64,000 bases of DNA from Lachnospiraceae bacterium (lineage in GTDB: Bacteria; Bacillota; Clostridia; Lachnospirales; Lachnospiraceae): assembly GCA_015056815.1 (NCBI GenBank), contig SVFN01000022.1:1-64000 (forward strand), given 5' to 3'. Of this stretch, positions 20,567 to 28,788 are shown one piece after another. Each line of letters begins with the position of its first letter. Within the stretch, counting starts at the first letter, position 1. The notes under the pieces were generated by a model. It was not told the DNA's origin and searched no databases. It saw only the letters and a program-made list of their open reading frames with translations. The translations under genes and the position numbers were made by a program.

Positions 20567-23500
20567 ATGACTTTTTTATCAACACAATTACAAACATTTT
20601 TCAAAAAAGATAATCTGCGCAAGAATATTCTACCTTACACAGCTGTTTTCCTCACGCCGGTCACCCTGATCGCTCTGTCCCTTTTGTGTAACCAACTGGG
20701 ATTTTTTGCTTTATTTGATAATTTATTGCCTCAAAACAGCATCTGGCTTAATGGAATTGCCGCAGTATGTTTTTTCTATTATTCAAGACATACGCAACGT
20801 TTTCAATTAAACGCTTTTTGGAACTATCTTGGCAGCGTCGCATATGGTATGTGTTCTTTTGCCGTTTTACAGGAAAACCGGTTATCCGTCCTTTTGGCAT
20901 ACGCATTTTTCCCTGTAGTTTTCTATACATTTGAACTTATGATCAACGCTATAGCCTTTCTTCCTTTTATGTTATCTGCTATTTTTATTTTGTGTTTGTC
21001 TCCGGAAGCCTGCATACCGGTTCTCACACTACTATATATCTTCGGATTGACAGAACTCAAACTGCAGAAAAAGCTTTCTTTTGGCGCTTTTCTCCACATT
21101 ACTTCCTGTTTCCTTTTGGTCGGTCTGGTATCTTCATTCCGCATTATCTCTTATCTTGCTCCTTATTATGCATCTCATGAACTATATTCCTATTCCGGGT
21201 TCGATCTGATTCAGGATTTTTGTCCTTTTCTCTCAAGATTTTTGCCGGGTGTAGCTCCCGCAAACGTCTTTTTTGCAGACAAGAACAGCATCAACCTGTA
21301 TTCTGGTCTTCTTTTTTTGATTTTAAGCTCTGCTTTCTTTTTCCAAAAGACCATTCAACGCATGCAGCGTTTTGCTTACTTTTTATACACGCTTCTTATA
21401 CTGGGCACTGTCGAAATCACACCGGTCAAATATATCTTTCATCTGTTCATTGATCCGGATAAACTAACCATCGCTCACGGATTCTTTGTCGTTTTCTGGG
21501 GACTGATCCTGGGCTGTTATGCCATTGCATCTATCGGCAGTGTAACGGAATTTCTGTGCGGCTCAACCGTTGTTTTATTGTTTATTGCAGGATCGATCAT
21601 CGGTAGTTCCCACAATTTTTATTTTCCAGTTTTTTATATAATGATTACGCTTGTTATTATCTATAATATTTTATTGTATCTACTTACAAAAAAGAACGCA
21701 AAGAAATATTTGTTCGCCTTTATGATCACCCTTGTCCTATTCGAAGCAGGCGGAAATATCATTGTTTCTTCATTGAAGGCTCTTTATCAGCCCCAGCATA
21801 GCAAAAACACAATTCTATTATGGGAAAACAATAAAAAAGACGGCGCTGCCTCACCTGTTACCGGTTCCGACTCTGATATTGCTACTGCACCTGAATCCCC
21901 CCTTTCCCAAAAAGAATATTTTGCGTGGAATGCTTCTCACACCGATGAACAGGTCAGCTCTGTCATTTCTTTACTGAATGAAAACTTCTCCTCTACGATT
22001 TCCACAAAAGAAATCGTAGAGGCTTCGGATGGTTTTTTTCCGAATTTTTATGAAACTGTAAATTATTGCCTCAAAAAAAACGGATATCCACAGGATTTTT
22101 TTGTCCCTTCGGAAATTTCTCCGATTTTTAAAGACACTTCTGTTTTCCATTATACAGAGCTTGGTAATCATCTTTACAGTTTTACTCTTCCTCCTTCAGA
22201 AGAGTCTCAGGGATTTTATGCGATCCCCTTCACATTAAATACGGATGGTATTGCAATTGATACCGAACACAATAATTATCATATGTATCTGCTTACTACA
22301 TATAATAATTACGACTATTTATTAGATGAAGATATGCTTAACGGCAAAGTCCCCTGCTATATTCCGGTCATGTATGATAATGATATTACCATACACAACC
22401 AGATTATCTTTGCCTCCTACAAAAAAAGTTCCTTAAAAGATATTCAGGCTTTATCCGCTGCATTATCTGATCAGATTAGTTCTCCTTCCTTGATTGCCTA
22501 TGACTATATCGGTATCGTATTAAGCCTCTTTGGAATTTTTATCATGTTTCTTTTATTTTTTAACAGTGATAAAGAAAAAGTTTATATAAAATTACAAATC
22601 ATAAAAGATGCTTCCGATCATGTTGCGATATTTCATCATATAGCAAAGCATTTTCGCCATTACCGGATATACTATCTTTCTTTCCTGCTACCGTTCGGAC
22701 TATTTTTCTTACAGCTTCTTTGCACAGATAGTCTGCCTTTTGGTTTGAACTCCATTTTTGACAGCGATGGAGCTTCCCTTACTGTACCTACTTATCTTGA
22801 TTATTATCATAATCTGTCAAAAGGGAACACTGCCCTCACTTTAAATGCAGGTTATGGAAGCAGTCTATCTGCCACCAATCCTTCTTTATATCTGCTGTTT
22901 TTCTACCGGTTTTTCAAGCCGTCGCAGATACCGTTTCTATTAATGTTTGGTGAGGCTGTTTGTCTTGGTCTGAGCGGTCTTTTTATGACGCTTTATCTGA
23001 CCCACAGAAAGTCAGTCTGTAAAGCCAATGTCCGTGATTTCCGCCTTCTTTCAGCAGCATTCATTTATTCTATGAACGCTTATATGTTGGCTATGCATTC
23101 GTTCCCAAGCTGGTATTTTGCGCTTTGCCTTTTTCCTCTGGTCATGCTCGGCATGGATTGGCTTATGTCCGGAAAAAATTGGCTTTTATATGTACTCACA
23201 CTTGCTCTATGTATGATTTTCAATATACAGTTGGCCTTATATATGTGCATCTTTCTCGTTGCTGTATTTTTTACTTTTTCGTTTGACGGCATAAAAGATT
23301 TCATAAAAAAAGGAATCCGCTTTGCTTCTTTTTCCCTTTTATCCGGCGGCATTGGGTTTTATGCTGCTGCGAGTACCGTACTGGAAACCTCCGATTCTGT
23401 CTATCACAGTCTCGATCAGGAATTTCCTCACTTTGGATTTCATACTAATTTTTTGGATCAATGGAAAAAATTTATGCTATTTTGCTTTACCGATCCGGTA

Positions 23501-25195
23501 ACCTCTAACGAGGGGGATATTTCCATTTATCTGAGTATCCTTGCGCTCTTTTTTGTAATGGTTTATTTTCTGTCCCAAAAGTATTCGCTCAGGCAAAAGC
23601 TGTCCAAATTAGCACTGATCCTCTTTTTATGTATCAGCTTTAATGGCAAAGTATTGTCTTATTTATGGAACGGCCTTCATTATCAGGTAAAATGTCCGAA
23701 CCGCTTCGTTTTCCTTTTTGCTTTTTTGATCGCTGAGCTCGCTTTCGATGGTTTCTTGGAGTTATACAATATTTCTCTGCGTGCGACCATACTTCTTTGT
23801 GCTTCGCTGGCGGCCTTTTTTGCAATTTGTCAATATGGAAGTGATGGAAATCCTTCTTTTTCCTTTTTTTGCACTATAGCAGTAATCATTCTTTACAGCA
23901 TACTTATCATTCAAAACAAATACCGCCAAGGCGCCGGAAAAATCATGCTTTCCATGACATTAACTGCTTTAATCGGAATGGAAATGTGCGCAAATATGCT
24001 TCATTCCATTCGTTCCTATGGCACGGAGGAAATCAGTCTTTATTCGAATTATGAATCTGTCGGAAAGGATATCCATGAAATTCTTTCTCCCAATTCCGGT
24101 TTTTATCGTATTTGTTATCCTTCTGTTGATGTTCCCAATCTCGGAATGGTTTATAATACACCCAGCAGTGGCGTATTTAATTCTTATGTAACGAATCATC
24201 AAAAAAATCTGAACGAATTTTTTGGTTTTTACAATGCTGTCAATTGTATTACAGCTAATTACGATTCCACTCCTTTAGGAAATATGCTGGCCGGAAACCG
24301 TTATCTGTTTATCCACAACTGGCAGCATATGCCCCTAAAAGATCTGGCTTATTATAAATATCTCGGAAATTATAATGATTATTTTATTTTCGAAAACAAG
24401 TATGCTTTATCCCTGGGCTACTATGTTCCCAATAACCTCGCTTCCATTTTTTCGGAAGACGGAAACTATCCGGGAGTTTATAATGATTTTGTGAAACAGT
24501 ACATTGATTCCGGTCGGGATTTGTTCGAGACGCACATCATTAATTATGACGAAACAGGCAAAGGTGAGAATACCTTTTCTTTTACGGATGCCTATGGAAA
24601 ACCTATTGATTTCAATGAAGCACAAAAAATATACGATGAAGCATCGACCATTCTGGAACCTGTTTCCTCCTTATATATGAAGATAAAGCTCTCTTCCCAA
24701 ACCGAAGGATGCGCTTACCTGTATTCCGGAGAATTCGCTGCATTAGGAAATGCCAAAGCCGGAAAAGAATCAGAATATACAACTATTTTCCCGGATCAAA
24801 TTACGTCTCTTTTAAAACAATATCCTGTTTTGGTTTTAAATCAGGATGTTCTGGACGAGTTTTATAAGATTATCTCATCCTATCAATTAACTGATGTTAA
24901 TTTCCCAAAGGATGCTATTTCCGGGACAACAGATTATCCAAAAGAAGGATATACCATGTTCAGCTTAGCATACGACCGCAACTGGCATGCTTATATTGAT
25001 GGCAAGAAGGTAAAGGTTGAAGATCCGCTCAATTCGTGTCTGATGGTTAAGACACCCGCCGGGAAACATACCATCACATTGAAGTATATCCCCTACGGCA
25101 TGAAAGCATGCAGGATCGTGAGTCTATTGTGTCTGCTTCTTACACTTGGGTTATATTTTGGAGGCAGGATTTACCAAAAGAAAAAGAGGAATTGA
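20567..25195 (+). CDS. Double-length YfhO-like membrane protein
   Basis: 1542 residues in two YfhO-like halves. Half one: membrane helices from about 25, a FLPGVAPANVF...NLYSGLLFLILSSAFFF block (about 224-255), more helices, an extracytoplasmic domain to about 640 and a helix (about 645-668). Half two restarts at about 698 with YYLSFLLPFGLFF and a typical YfhO loop (VPTYLDYYHNL). It then has the equivalent block FTDPVTSNEGDISIYLSILALFF (about 974), an extracytoplasmic domain, and the classical ending YDRNWHAYIDGKKVKV plus a last helix. YfhO proteins are GT-C-like transferases that use undecaprenyl-linked sugars to decorate surface polymers such as teichoic acid. The usual length is 800-900 residues. 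The sequence is visibly more AT-rich than its neighbours, and it is a lone plus-strand gene between minus-strand blocks. Confidence 0.75.
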   Translation: MTFLSTQLQTFFKKDNLRKNILPYTAVFLTPVTLIALSLLCNQLGFFALFDNLLPQNSIWLNGIAAVCFFYYSRHTQRFQLNAFWNYLGSVAYGMCSFAVLQENRLSVLLAYAFFPVVFYTFELMINAIAFLPFMLSAIFILCLSPEACIPVLTLLYIFGLTELKLQKKLSFGAFLHITSCFLLVGLVSSFRIISYLAPYYASHELYSYSGFDLIQDFCPFLSRFLPGVAPANVFFADKNSINLYSGLLFLILSSAFFFQKTIQRMQRFAYFLYTLLILGTVEITPVKYIFHLFIDPDKLTIAHGFFVVFWGLILGCYAIASIGSVTEFLCGSTVVLLFIAGSIIGSSHNFYFPVFYIMITLVIIYNILLYLLTKKNAKKYLFAFMITLVLFEAGGNIIVSSLKALYQPQHSKNTILLWENNKKDGAASPVTGSDSDIATAPESPLSQKEYFAWNASHTDEQVSSVISLLNENFSSTISTKEIVEASDGFFPNFYETVNYCLKKNGYPQDFFVPSEISPIFKDTSVFHYTELGNHLYSFTLPPSEESQGFYAIPFTLNTDGIAIDTEHNNYHMYLLTTYNNYDYLLDEDMLNGKVPCYIPVMYDNDITIHNQIIFASYKKSSLKDIQALSAALSDQISSPSLIAYDYIGIVLSLFGIFIMFLLFFNSDKEKVYIKLQIIKDASDHVAIFHHIAKHFRHYRIYYLSFLLPFGLFFLQLLCTDSLPFGLNSIFDSDGASLTVPTYLDYYHNLSKGNTALTLNAGYGSSLSATNPSLYLLFFYRFFKPSQIPFLLMFGEAVCLGLSGLFMTLYLTHRKSVCKANVRDFRLLSAAFIYSMNAYMLAMHSFPSWYFALCLFPLVMLGMDWLMSGKNWLLYVLTLALCMIFNIQLALYMCIFLVAVFFTFSFDGIKDFIKKGIRFASFSLLSGGIGFYAAASTVLETSDSVYHSLDQEFPHFGFHTNFLDQWKKFMLFCFTDPVTSNEGDISIYLSILALFFVMVYFLSQKYSLRQKLSKLALILFLCISFNGKVLSYLWNGLHYQVKCPNRFVFLFAFLIAELAFDGFLELYNISLRATILLCASLAAFFAICQYGSDGNPSFSFFCTIAVIILYSILIIQNKYRQGAGKIMLSMTLTALIGMEMCANMLHSIRSYGTEEISLYSNYESVGKDIHEILSPNSGFYRICYPSVDVPNLGMVYNTPSSGVFNSYVTNHQKNLNEFFGFYNAVNCITANYDSTPLGNMLAGNRYLFIHNWQHMPLKDLAYYKYLGNYNDYFIFENKYALSLGYYVPNNLASIFSEDGNYPGVYNDFVKQYIDSGRDLFETHIINYDETGKGENTFSFTDAYGKPIDFNEAQKIYDEASTILEPVSSLYMKIKLSSQTEGCAYLYSGEFAALGNAKAGKESEYTTIFPDQITSLLKQYPVLVLNQDVLDEFYKIISSYQLTDVNFPKDAISGTTDYPKEGYTMFSLAYDRNWHAYIDGKKVKVEDPLNSCLMVKTPAGKHTITLKYIPYGMKACRIVSLLCLLLTLGLYFGGRIYQKKKRN

Positions 25196-25221
25196 TTTCT
25201 GATGACCATTACCTTGACCAT

Positions 25222-25275
25222 AAAAAGAACCTGTGCTTTTTACAGTTTTCCACTGTAAAGCACAGGTTCTTTTTC
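25222..25275. terminator. Bidirectional terminator between the YfhO-like gene and the rpn locus
   Basis: Long inverted repeat AAAGAACCTGTGCTTT / AAAGCACAGGTTCTTT with a T run on one side and an A run on the other, so it can stop both converging transcripts. Confidence 0.9.
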
Positions 25276-25285
25276 CTATCTTCCT

Positions 25286-25498
25286 CTACTCTCTGCTTGC
25301 CAGGATCTCCTCCAATTCCCGTATCCTTTTCTCTGCTCTTTTGCGCTCTTCTTCTGCACGTTTGCGTTCTTCTACTGCTCGTTTGCGTTCTTCTTCTGCA
25401 CGTTTGCGTTCTTCTTCTGCACGTTTGCGTTCTTCTTCTGCACGTTTACGCTCTTCTTCTCTTCCTGCTTCATAAATATCATCCAATGCTTTACACAT
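25286..25498 (-). CDS. Free-standing copy of the Rpn C-terminal domain, copy 2
   Basis: A 70-residue frame that starts MCKALDDIYEAGREEERK, the same as the internal start of the upstream rpn gene, followed by about six EEERKRA heptads and a divergent end (KRIRELEEILASRE). It has its own ribosome site (AAGGAG 11 bases before ATG) and lies 19 bases after the first copy, before the shared terminator. The whole protein is a predicted charged coiled coil. Its repeats use a different synonymous codon pattern (GAA, CGC) from those of the full gene (GAG, CGT), so the array expanded locally after duplication. Likely a solo form of the C-terminal fragment, possibly an antitoxin-like partner; a decaying remnant of a second rpn gene is the alternative. 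Confidence 0.6.
   Translation of the reverse strand: MCKALDDIYEAGREEERKRAEEERKRAEEERKRAEEERKRAVEERKRAEEERKRAEKRIRELEEILASRE
25330..25470. repeat. 21-bp tandem repeat in solo copy 2
   Basis: About six 21-base units coding for the heptad EEERKRA, nearly identical to each other and distinct in wobble bases from the array in the full gene. Unit changes keep the reading frame, so slippage would alter coiled-coil length only. Confidence 0.85.
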
Positions 25499-25517
25499 AT
25501 TATAGCCAGCTCCTTTT

Positions 25518-25691
25518 TTATCTGTTTTTTTCCTTTCGGATGTCCTCCAATATCGCTTCCAGCTCTCTCACCCGCTTTAACGCTTCTTCTTTTTCTCTGC
25601 GTTCTTCCTCTGCTCGCTTTTTCTCTTCTTCTGTACGTTTACGCTCTTCTTCTCTTCCTGCTTCGTAAATATCATCCAATGCTTTACACAT
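25518..25691 (-). CDS. Free-standing copy of the Rpn C-terminal domain, copy 1
   Basis: A 57-residue frame: MCKALDDIYEAGREEERKRT, two to three heptads, then ALKRVRELEAILEDIRKEKNR and stop. It is almost identical to the last part of the full rpn gene, differing in a few bases and in heptad number. The start has the site AAAAAAGGAG, which overlaps the run right after the stop of the full gene (19 bases between stop and ATG). A retained frame, start, site and stop argue against random decay. No nuclease domain. Expected to be co-transcribed with rpn and translated as a small coiled-coil protein; function inferred only by comparison with intragenic RpnS proteins. Confidence 0.6.
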   Translation of the reverse strand: MCKALDDIYEAGREEERKRTEEEKKRAEEERREKEEALKRVRELEAILEDIRKEKNR

Positions 25692-25710
25692 ATTATAGTC
25701 TGCTCCTTTT

Positions 25711-25989
25711 TTATCTGTTTTTTTCCTTTCGAATGTCCGCCAATATCGCTTCCAGCTCTCTCACCCGCTTTAACGCTTCTTCTTTTTCTCTGCGTTCTTC
25801 CTCTGCTCGCTTTTTCTCTTCTTCTGCACGTTTACGCTCTTCTTCTGCACGTTTACGCTCTTCTTCTGCACGTTTACGCTCTTCTTCTGTACGTTTACGC
25901 TCTTCTTCTGTACGTTTACGCTCTTCTTCCGTATGTTTACGTTCTTCTTCTCTTCCTGCTTCATAAATATCATCCAATGCTTTACACAT
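25711..25989 (-). CDS. Internal small frame within rpn (RpnS-like, gene within a gene)
   Basis: 92 residues, in frame with rpn, starting at Met 256 of the 347-residue form. The ATG is preceded by AAGGAAGGAG, a far stronger ribosome site than chance inside a gene, at about 11 bases. The product would be MCKALDDIYEAGREEERK plus the heptad coil and tail. The same site-plus-ATG block is preserved in the two solo copies downstream, which supports real use. In E. coli, Rpn genes have an internal start giving RpnS, a dimerising helical fragment that blocks the full-length toxin; this frame has the same geometry. Confidence 0.55.
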   Translation of the reverse strand: MCKALDDIYEAGREEERKHTEEERKRTEEERKRTEEERKRAEEERKRAEEERKRAEEEKKRAEEERREKEEALKRVRELEAILADIRKEKNR

Positions 25990-26754
25990 ATTATAGCCAG
26001 CTCCTTCCTTGTATTCCTTCTTTTTAGCGATCAACATGTCTGCTGAAGTGTAAAAAGACACCATATCGTACGCATCATCCTTCATATTTTTATAATATGG
26101 ATCTGTCTCGATCAGTTTTTCCAGTGCATCCTTCTTTTTCGAATAACGGATAAAGTCAAATACCTGTTTCACATCTGTCTGAAAGACAGTCGTATCGGCA
26201 AGGCTTCGGATATCTACCAGGTTCAGTCGGTAATTCGGGATAAATTGCTTCATTTTTTCAGGGATATCGGTAAAGTCAATCATCCCGTATAAATCTCTTG
26301 GACCGTCCCAGTTTTCTCCGTAGTACAGCATCAGCGTGATCGTAGGCTGTAATTTACTATCCCTTGCAAATCCATACAAGTACTCGCCTTTCGAATACTG
26401 TCGCCCGGATATGTTATCCCGGATCTGTTTTCGGATAAGAGCAGCCTGCCTTTCATATTCACTAACATCATATCCCAGAATGCGCAGTGGTGAACCATAA
26501 TCCACGATCTCCTGATTTTCCAGTCCGCAGATCACAAAATTCATCCCCATAGCCGTCCTTCTGACCAAATCCCTGGCACCGTTTTTGGTCTTGGATGAAT
26601 AGACGGGTCTTCGCCACATTCCGTTCTGGGTGTCTAACTCCATCAGTTCCTCCGGTTTCAAAATCCTTTCGCCCCGGAAAATAATCCCGTTAAAAAGATC
26701 GCTAAAGCGCTCTTCATCGGAGAAGAAACGCTTCTCGCATAAATCTCGTTCCAT
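25711..26754 (-). CDS. Rpn-family PD-(D/E)XK nuclease with long coiled-coil tail
   Basis: 347 residues from the ATG preceded by AGGAGG; a second in-frame ATG at 26784 has its own AGGAG site (see leader). Residues 1-230 match, as I recognise it, the Rpn / PDDEXK_2 nuclease-transposase family: ARDLVRR (about 60), GLENQEIVDYGSPLRILGYD with the catalytic-type E-x-Q (about 79), ITLMLYYGENWDGPRDLYGMID, and FIPNYRLNLVDIRSL. A linker with SFYTSADMLIAKKKEYK leads to a charged coiled coil of EEERKRA/T heptads (about 268-325) and ends RVRELEAILADIRKEKNR. Enteric Rpn proteins nick DNA, promote recombination and act as phage-defence toxins held in check by their own C-terminal fragment. First gene of a three-frame operon with promoter at 26940-26968. 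Confidence 0.72.
   Translation of the reverse strand: MERDLCEKRFFSDEERFSDLFNGIIFRGERILKPEELMELDTQNGMWRRPVYSSKTKNGARDLVRRTAMGMNFVICGLENQEIVDYGSPLRILGYDVSEYERQAALIRKQIRDNISGRQYSKGEYLYGFARDSKLQPTITLMLYYGENWDGPRDLYGMIDFTDIPEKMKQFIPNYRLNLVDIRSLADTTVFQTDVKQVFDFIRYSKKKDALEKLIETDPYYKNMKDDAYDMVSFYTSADMLIAKKKEYKEGAGYNMCKALDDIYEAGREEERKHTEEERKRTEEERKRTEEERKRAEEERKRAEEERKRAEEEKKRAEEERREKEEALKRVRELEAILADIRKEKNR
25826..25957. repeat. 21-bp tandem repeat in the rpn 3' region
   Basis: Six clear 21-base units (heptad EEERK[RH][AT]) encoding the coiled coil, almost identical in sequence. The last units vary A/T at one residue. Number of units is probably variable between strains. Confidence 0.85.
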
Positions 26755-26932
26755 ATTCTGTTCCTCCTGTTCGCAGGAGTCCATCCCAGAAAACTCCTGC
26801 CTTATGATAATGGGTTTTCAAGCATGAATTTTCTGAAACACCTTAGAAATGAAACAGTCCTTCGACTGTATGGCAGGAATTTCCTGCCCCGGAATCGAAT
26901 CTGTCTGACAGATTCACAAAGAAAATATGCTT
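26755..26932 (-). promoter_or_regulatory. Structured leader of the rpn operon with competing hairpins
   Basis: About 180 bases between the predicted start of transcription and the ATG. Hairpins in order: a 19-base perfect palindrome at 26897-26915; GGCAGGAA/TTCCTGCC at 26872-26888; ACAGTC-4-GACTGT at 26854-26869; then GGCAGGAGT (26801-26793) able to pair with ACTCCTGC (26780-26773). That same CTCCTG can instead pair with CAGGAG (26769-26764), the ribosome site of the 26754 ATG, across a 4-base CGAA loop. The two pairings exclude each other. Confidence 0.55.
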
Positions 26933-26939
26933 TGTGTAT

Positions 26940-26968
26940 ATTCTAACATACACATTTTGATCCGACAA
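26940..26968 (-). promoter_or_regulatory. Promoter of the rpn operon
   Basis: TTGTCG, 17-base spacer, TAGAAT on the minus strand; places transcription start near 26933, upstream of the structured leader. Confidence 0.6.
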
Positions 26969-26983
26969 GAGTGTTTTTTTAGA

Positions 26984-27031
26984 AATCAAAAGACCCAACG
27001 TGGTCCGCATCGTTGAGAGGCGTGTTGGGTT
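26984..27031 (-). terminator. Terminator of the membrane-protein gene 27055-28740
   Basis: AACCCAAC / GTTGGGT stem separated by about 24 bases, then CTTTTGATTTCT on the minus strand, 24 bases after the stop. Confidence 0.65.
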
Positions 27032-27054
27032 CTGTTACGATTTTGTAAATCAAA

Positions 27055-28740
27055 TTACTCAGATTTCTCTTTTTTCTCCTTCCCGGCCGGTTTGTGATTC
27101 AGGTAATATAGAATCAGCACAACATTGCCGATCAGCATGGTAAAAAACAAAGGATAATAATATACTTTTCTCCCCTCGGGACACATTAAGAAGATTCCTG
27201 CCAACTGAGCATAAAAGAATAATAGGGCAGCAAGCCAGAAGCCTTTTTCTTTGCCGAAGATTCTTTCTTTGCAAAGTGTGTATACGATCACCGCAAAGAC
27301 CAGAAATACGATCGCCCTGAGCGTTAAAAGGATTCCGTTTCGCTCGATCCAGTCCTGCAGACTTTCATACAGATCCATGACCTTGCCAACAGTGTCTGTT
27401 TTCTCATTTGTCCACAACAGATCCCGAAGCCAGGTATCCTCATACATCTGTTTTTGTGCAAGGGTTACCGACACGCCGTAAGAATCATAAACAGCATTGA
27501 TCTCGTCTGTCATGTTTATCTCTCTTTCGCTTTGCAGACCGCAGGCCGTAAAGAATGTCTGTATCCTCGCTTTGAGATACAGCGGAATATTGTGAAGGAT
27601 AATGCTTCTTGACGCCTTGATAAAAGCGGTCTGCGACTCTTTATCCGCAAAGGACTGATTGATCGATCCGTTCTGTGTATAGACATGCCCTCTGTAGCCG
27701 GAAAGACCGCTGTTTTTGATCTTTTCCACCGGCACGATCGCCTCTAATGCCTGCAGATCTTCCTTGGCTTTATCATAATTCAGATCCAGATCCTTTTCCC
27801 GAAACAGCATGGATAAGGTATCCAGCTGGTTGATGATGGAATAGTCCTTGCCATAATATACTTTCTCGCCCTGCTTTTGCGGAAGTATAAAAATGACGCA
27901 CGCCAAAAGCATGATCAAAGCATACATACCGATTTTTTTACCACGTGCTTCATAGACAAACCAAAGCGCAGCCGCAAAGATCAGAAGCAGAAAGATCTGT
28001 TCACTCCGATAAACCGTAAGGAAGGCTGCGCAGGCACACAGAATCGCAAGCTCCGGTCCGGTACGTTTCTTTTTCTCAACTGCGTCGCAGAAGACCAGAC
28101 TGAAAAATGCCATGCACATGATCGTGTTGATACAGTTCCGGTAAGTCGATACTGCAATCTGTAACATACCCGGGAAAAGCAATAAAACCCACGGAAGGAA
28201 AAAAGCATATTTTCCAAAAAGCTTCTTTAAGCGAAGCGCCAGATAATAAAGCGTTCCCAAGAGCGCACTGATCTGTAAGATCGGCAGGATGACCGGCTGT
28301 GGATATACCAAAAGCCCTGCATTATAAATACAGGTCGAATAAACACTATGCCAGTAATGCGGGATATCTCTGACCGCCATTCCATACATTTCAAAGGTGT
28401 CTGTCTCAATGCCGAAGCAATTCGGATAGAGAAGTGCTCCCGATAGTATACTGATCAGAAGGATCACAAAAACTCCCTTCCGTTTCTCTTTGACTGCTTT
28501 TATCAGTATATACCAGATGGCAAAGATCAGCACTATCCCTATCAGGGAAGAAATACACATACTGATCTGTTTTTCATAGCCACTAAGGAAGGTTTCCCTC
28601 ACACGCCTGGGTAAATTATAATACTGTGTGGCCTCTTCATCATAATGATAGAGATACCGTCTGTAAGCCATACCGGCGATAAAATGGATCCCGGTCAATG
28701 ACAGAACTTTTTTATAAAAACCTTGTGTTTCTTCGTTCAT
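27055..28740 (-). CDS. Multi-pass membrane protein, GT-C glycosyltransferase-like, function unknown
   Basis: 561 residues from the ATG with a GGGAG site; a longer frame from 28767 would start inside a terminator stem and is rejected. About ten to eleven transmembrane helices with a large loop between helices at about 310-440, and a Lys-rich end (GKEKKEKSE). Motifs such as YPNCFGIETDTFEMYG and LLFPGMLQIAVSTYRN recall lipid-linked-sugar transferases or O-antigen-type polymer proteins, but I do not recognise the family. It follows the leucine-rich protein gene after a terminator whose T run abuts this ribosome site, so expression may depend on readthrough. Lies next to the surface-sugar operon, consistent with a role in glycan transfer. 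Confidence 0.65.
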   Translation of the reverse strand: MNEETQGFYKKVLSLTGIHFIAGMAYRRYLYHYDEEATQYYNLPRRVRETFLSGYEKQISMCISSLIGIVLIFAIWYILIKAVKEKRKGVFVILLISILSGALLYPNCFGIETDTFEMYGMAVRDIPHYWHSVYSTCIYNAGLLVYPQPVILPILQISALLGTLYYLALRLKKLFGKYAFFLPWVLLLFPGMLQIAVSTYRNCINTIMCMAFFSLVFCDAVEKKKRTGPELAILCACAAFLTVYRSEQIFLLLIFAAALWFVYEARGKKIGMYALIMLLACVIFILPQKQGEKVYYGKDYSIINQLDTLSMLFREKDLDLNYDKAKEDLQALEAIVPVEKIKNSGLSGYRGHVYTQNGSINQSFADKESQTAFIKASRSIILHNIPLYLKARIQTFFTACGLQSEREINMTDEINAVYDSYGVSVTLAQKQMYEDTWLRDLLWTNEKTDTVGKVMDLYESLQDWIERNGILLTLRAIVFLVFAVIVYTLCKERIFGKEKGFWLAALLFFYAQLAGIFLMCPEGRKVYYYPLFFTMLIGNVVLILYYLNHKPAGKEKKEKSE

Positions 28741-28751
28741 CTTTTTCTCCC

Positions 28752-28780
28752 AAAAAGGGCATCCCATACCGGGATGCCCC
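28752..28780 (-). terminator. Terminator after the leucine-rich-repeat protein gene
   Basis: GGGCATCCC / GGGATGCCC stem followed by TTTTT. The ribosome site GGGAG of the next gene begins directly after the T run, an unusually tight arrangement. Confidence 0.85.
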
Positions 28781-28788
28781 CTAAATAC

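Noticed and set aside
25330-25960. Short regular repeats that might suggest a CRISPR array
   Set aside because: The period is 21 bases with no spacers and encodes an in-frame coiled coil.
25108-25966. Plus-strand frames with Leu/Cys/Val-rich or Arg/Ser-rich low-complexity translations
   Set aside because: They are the antisense of the EEERKRA heptad arrays; no ribosome site and no sensible domain.
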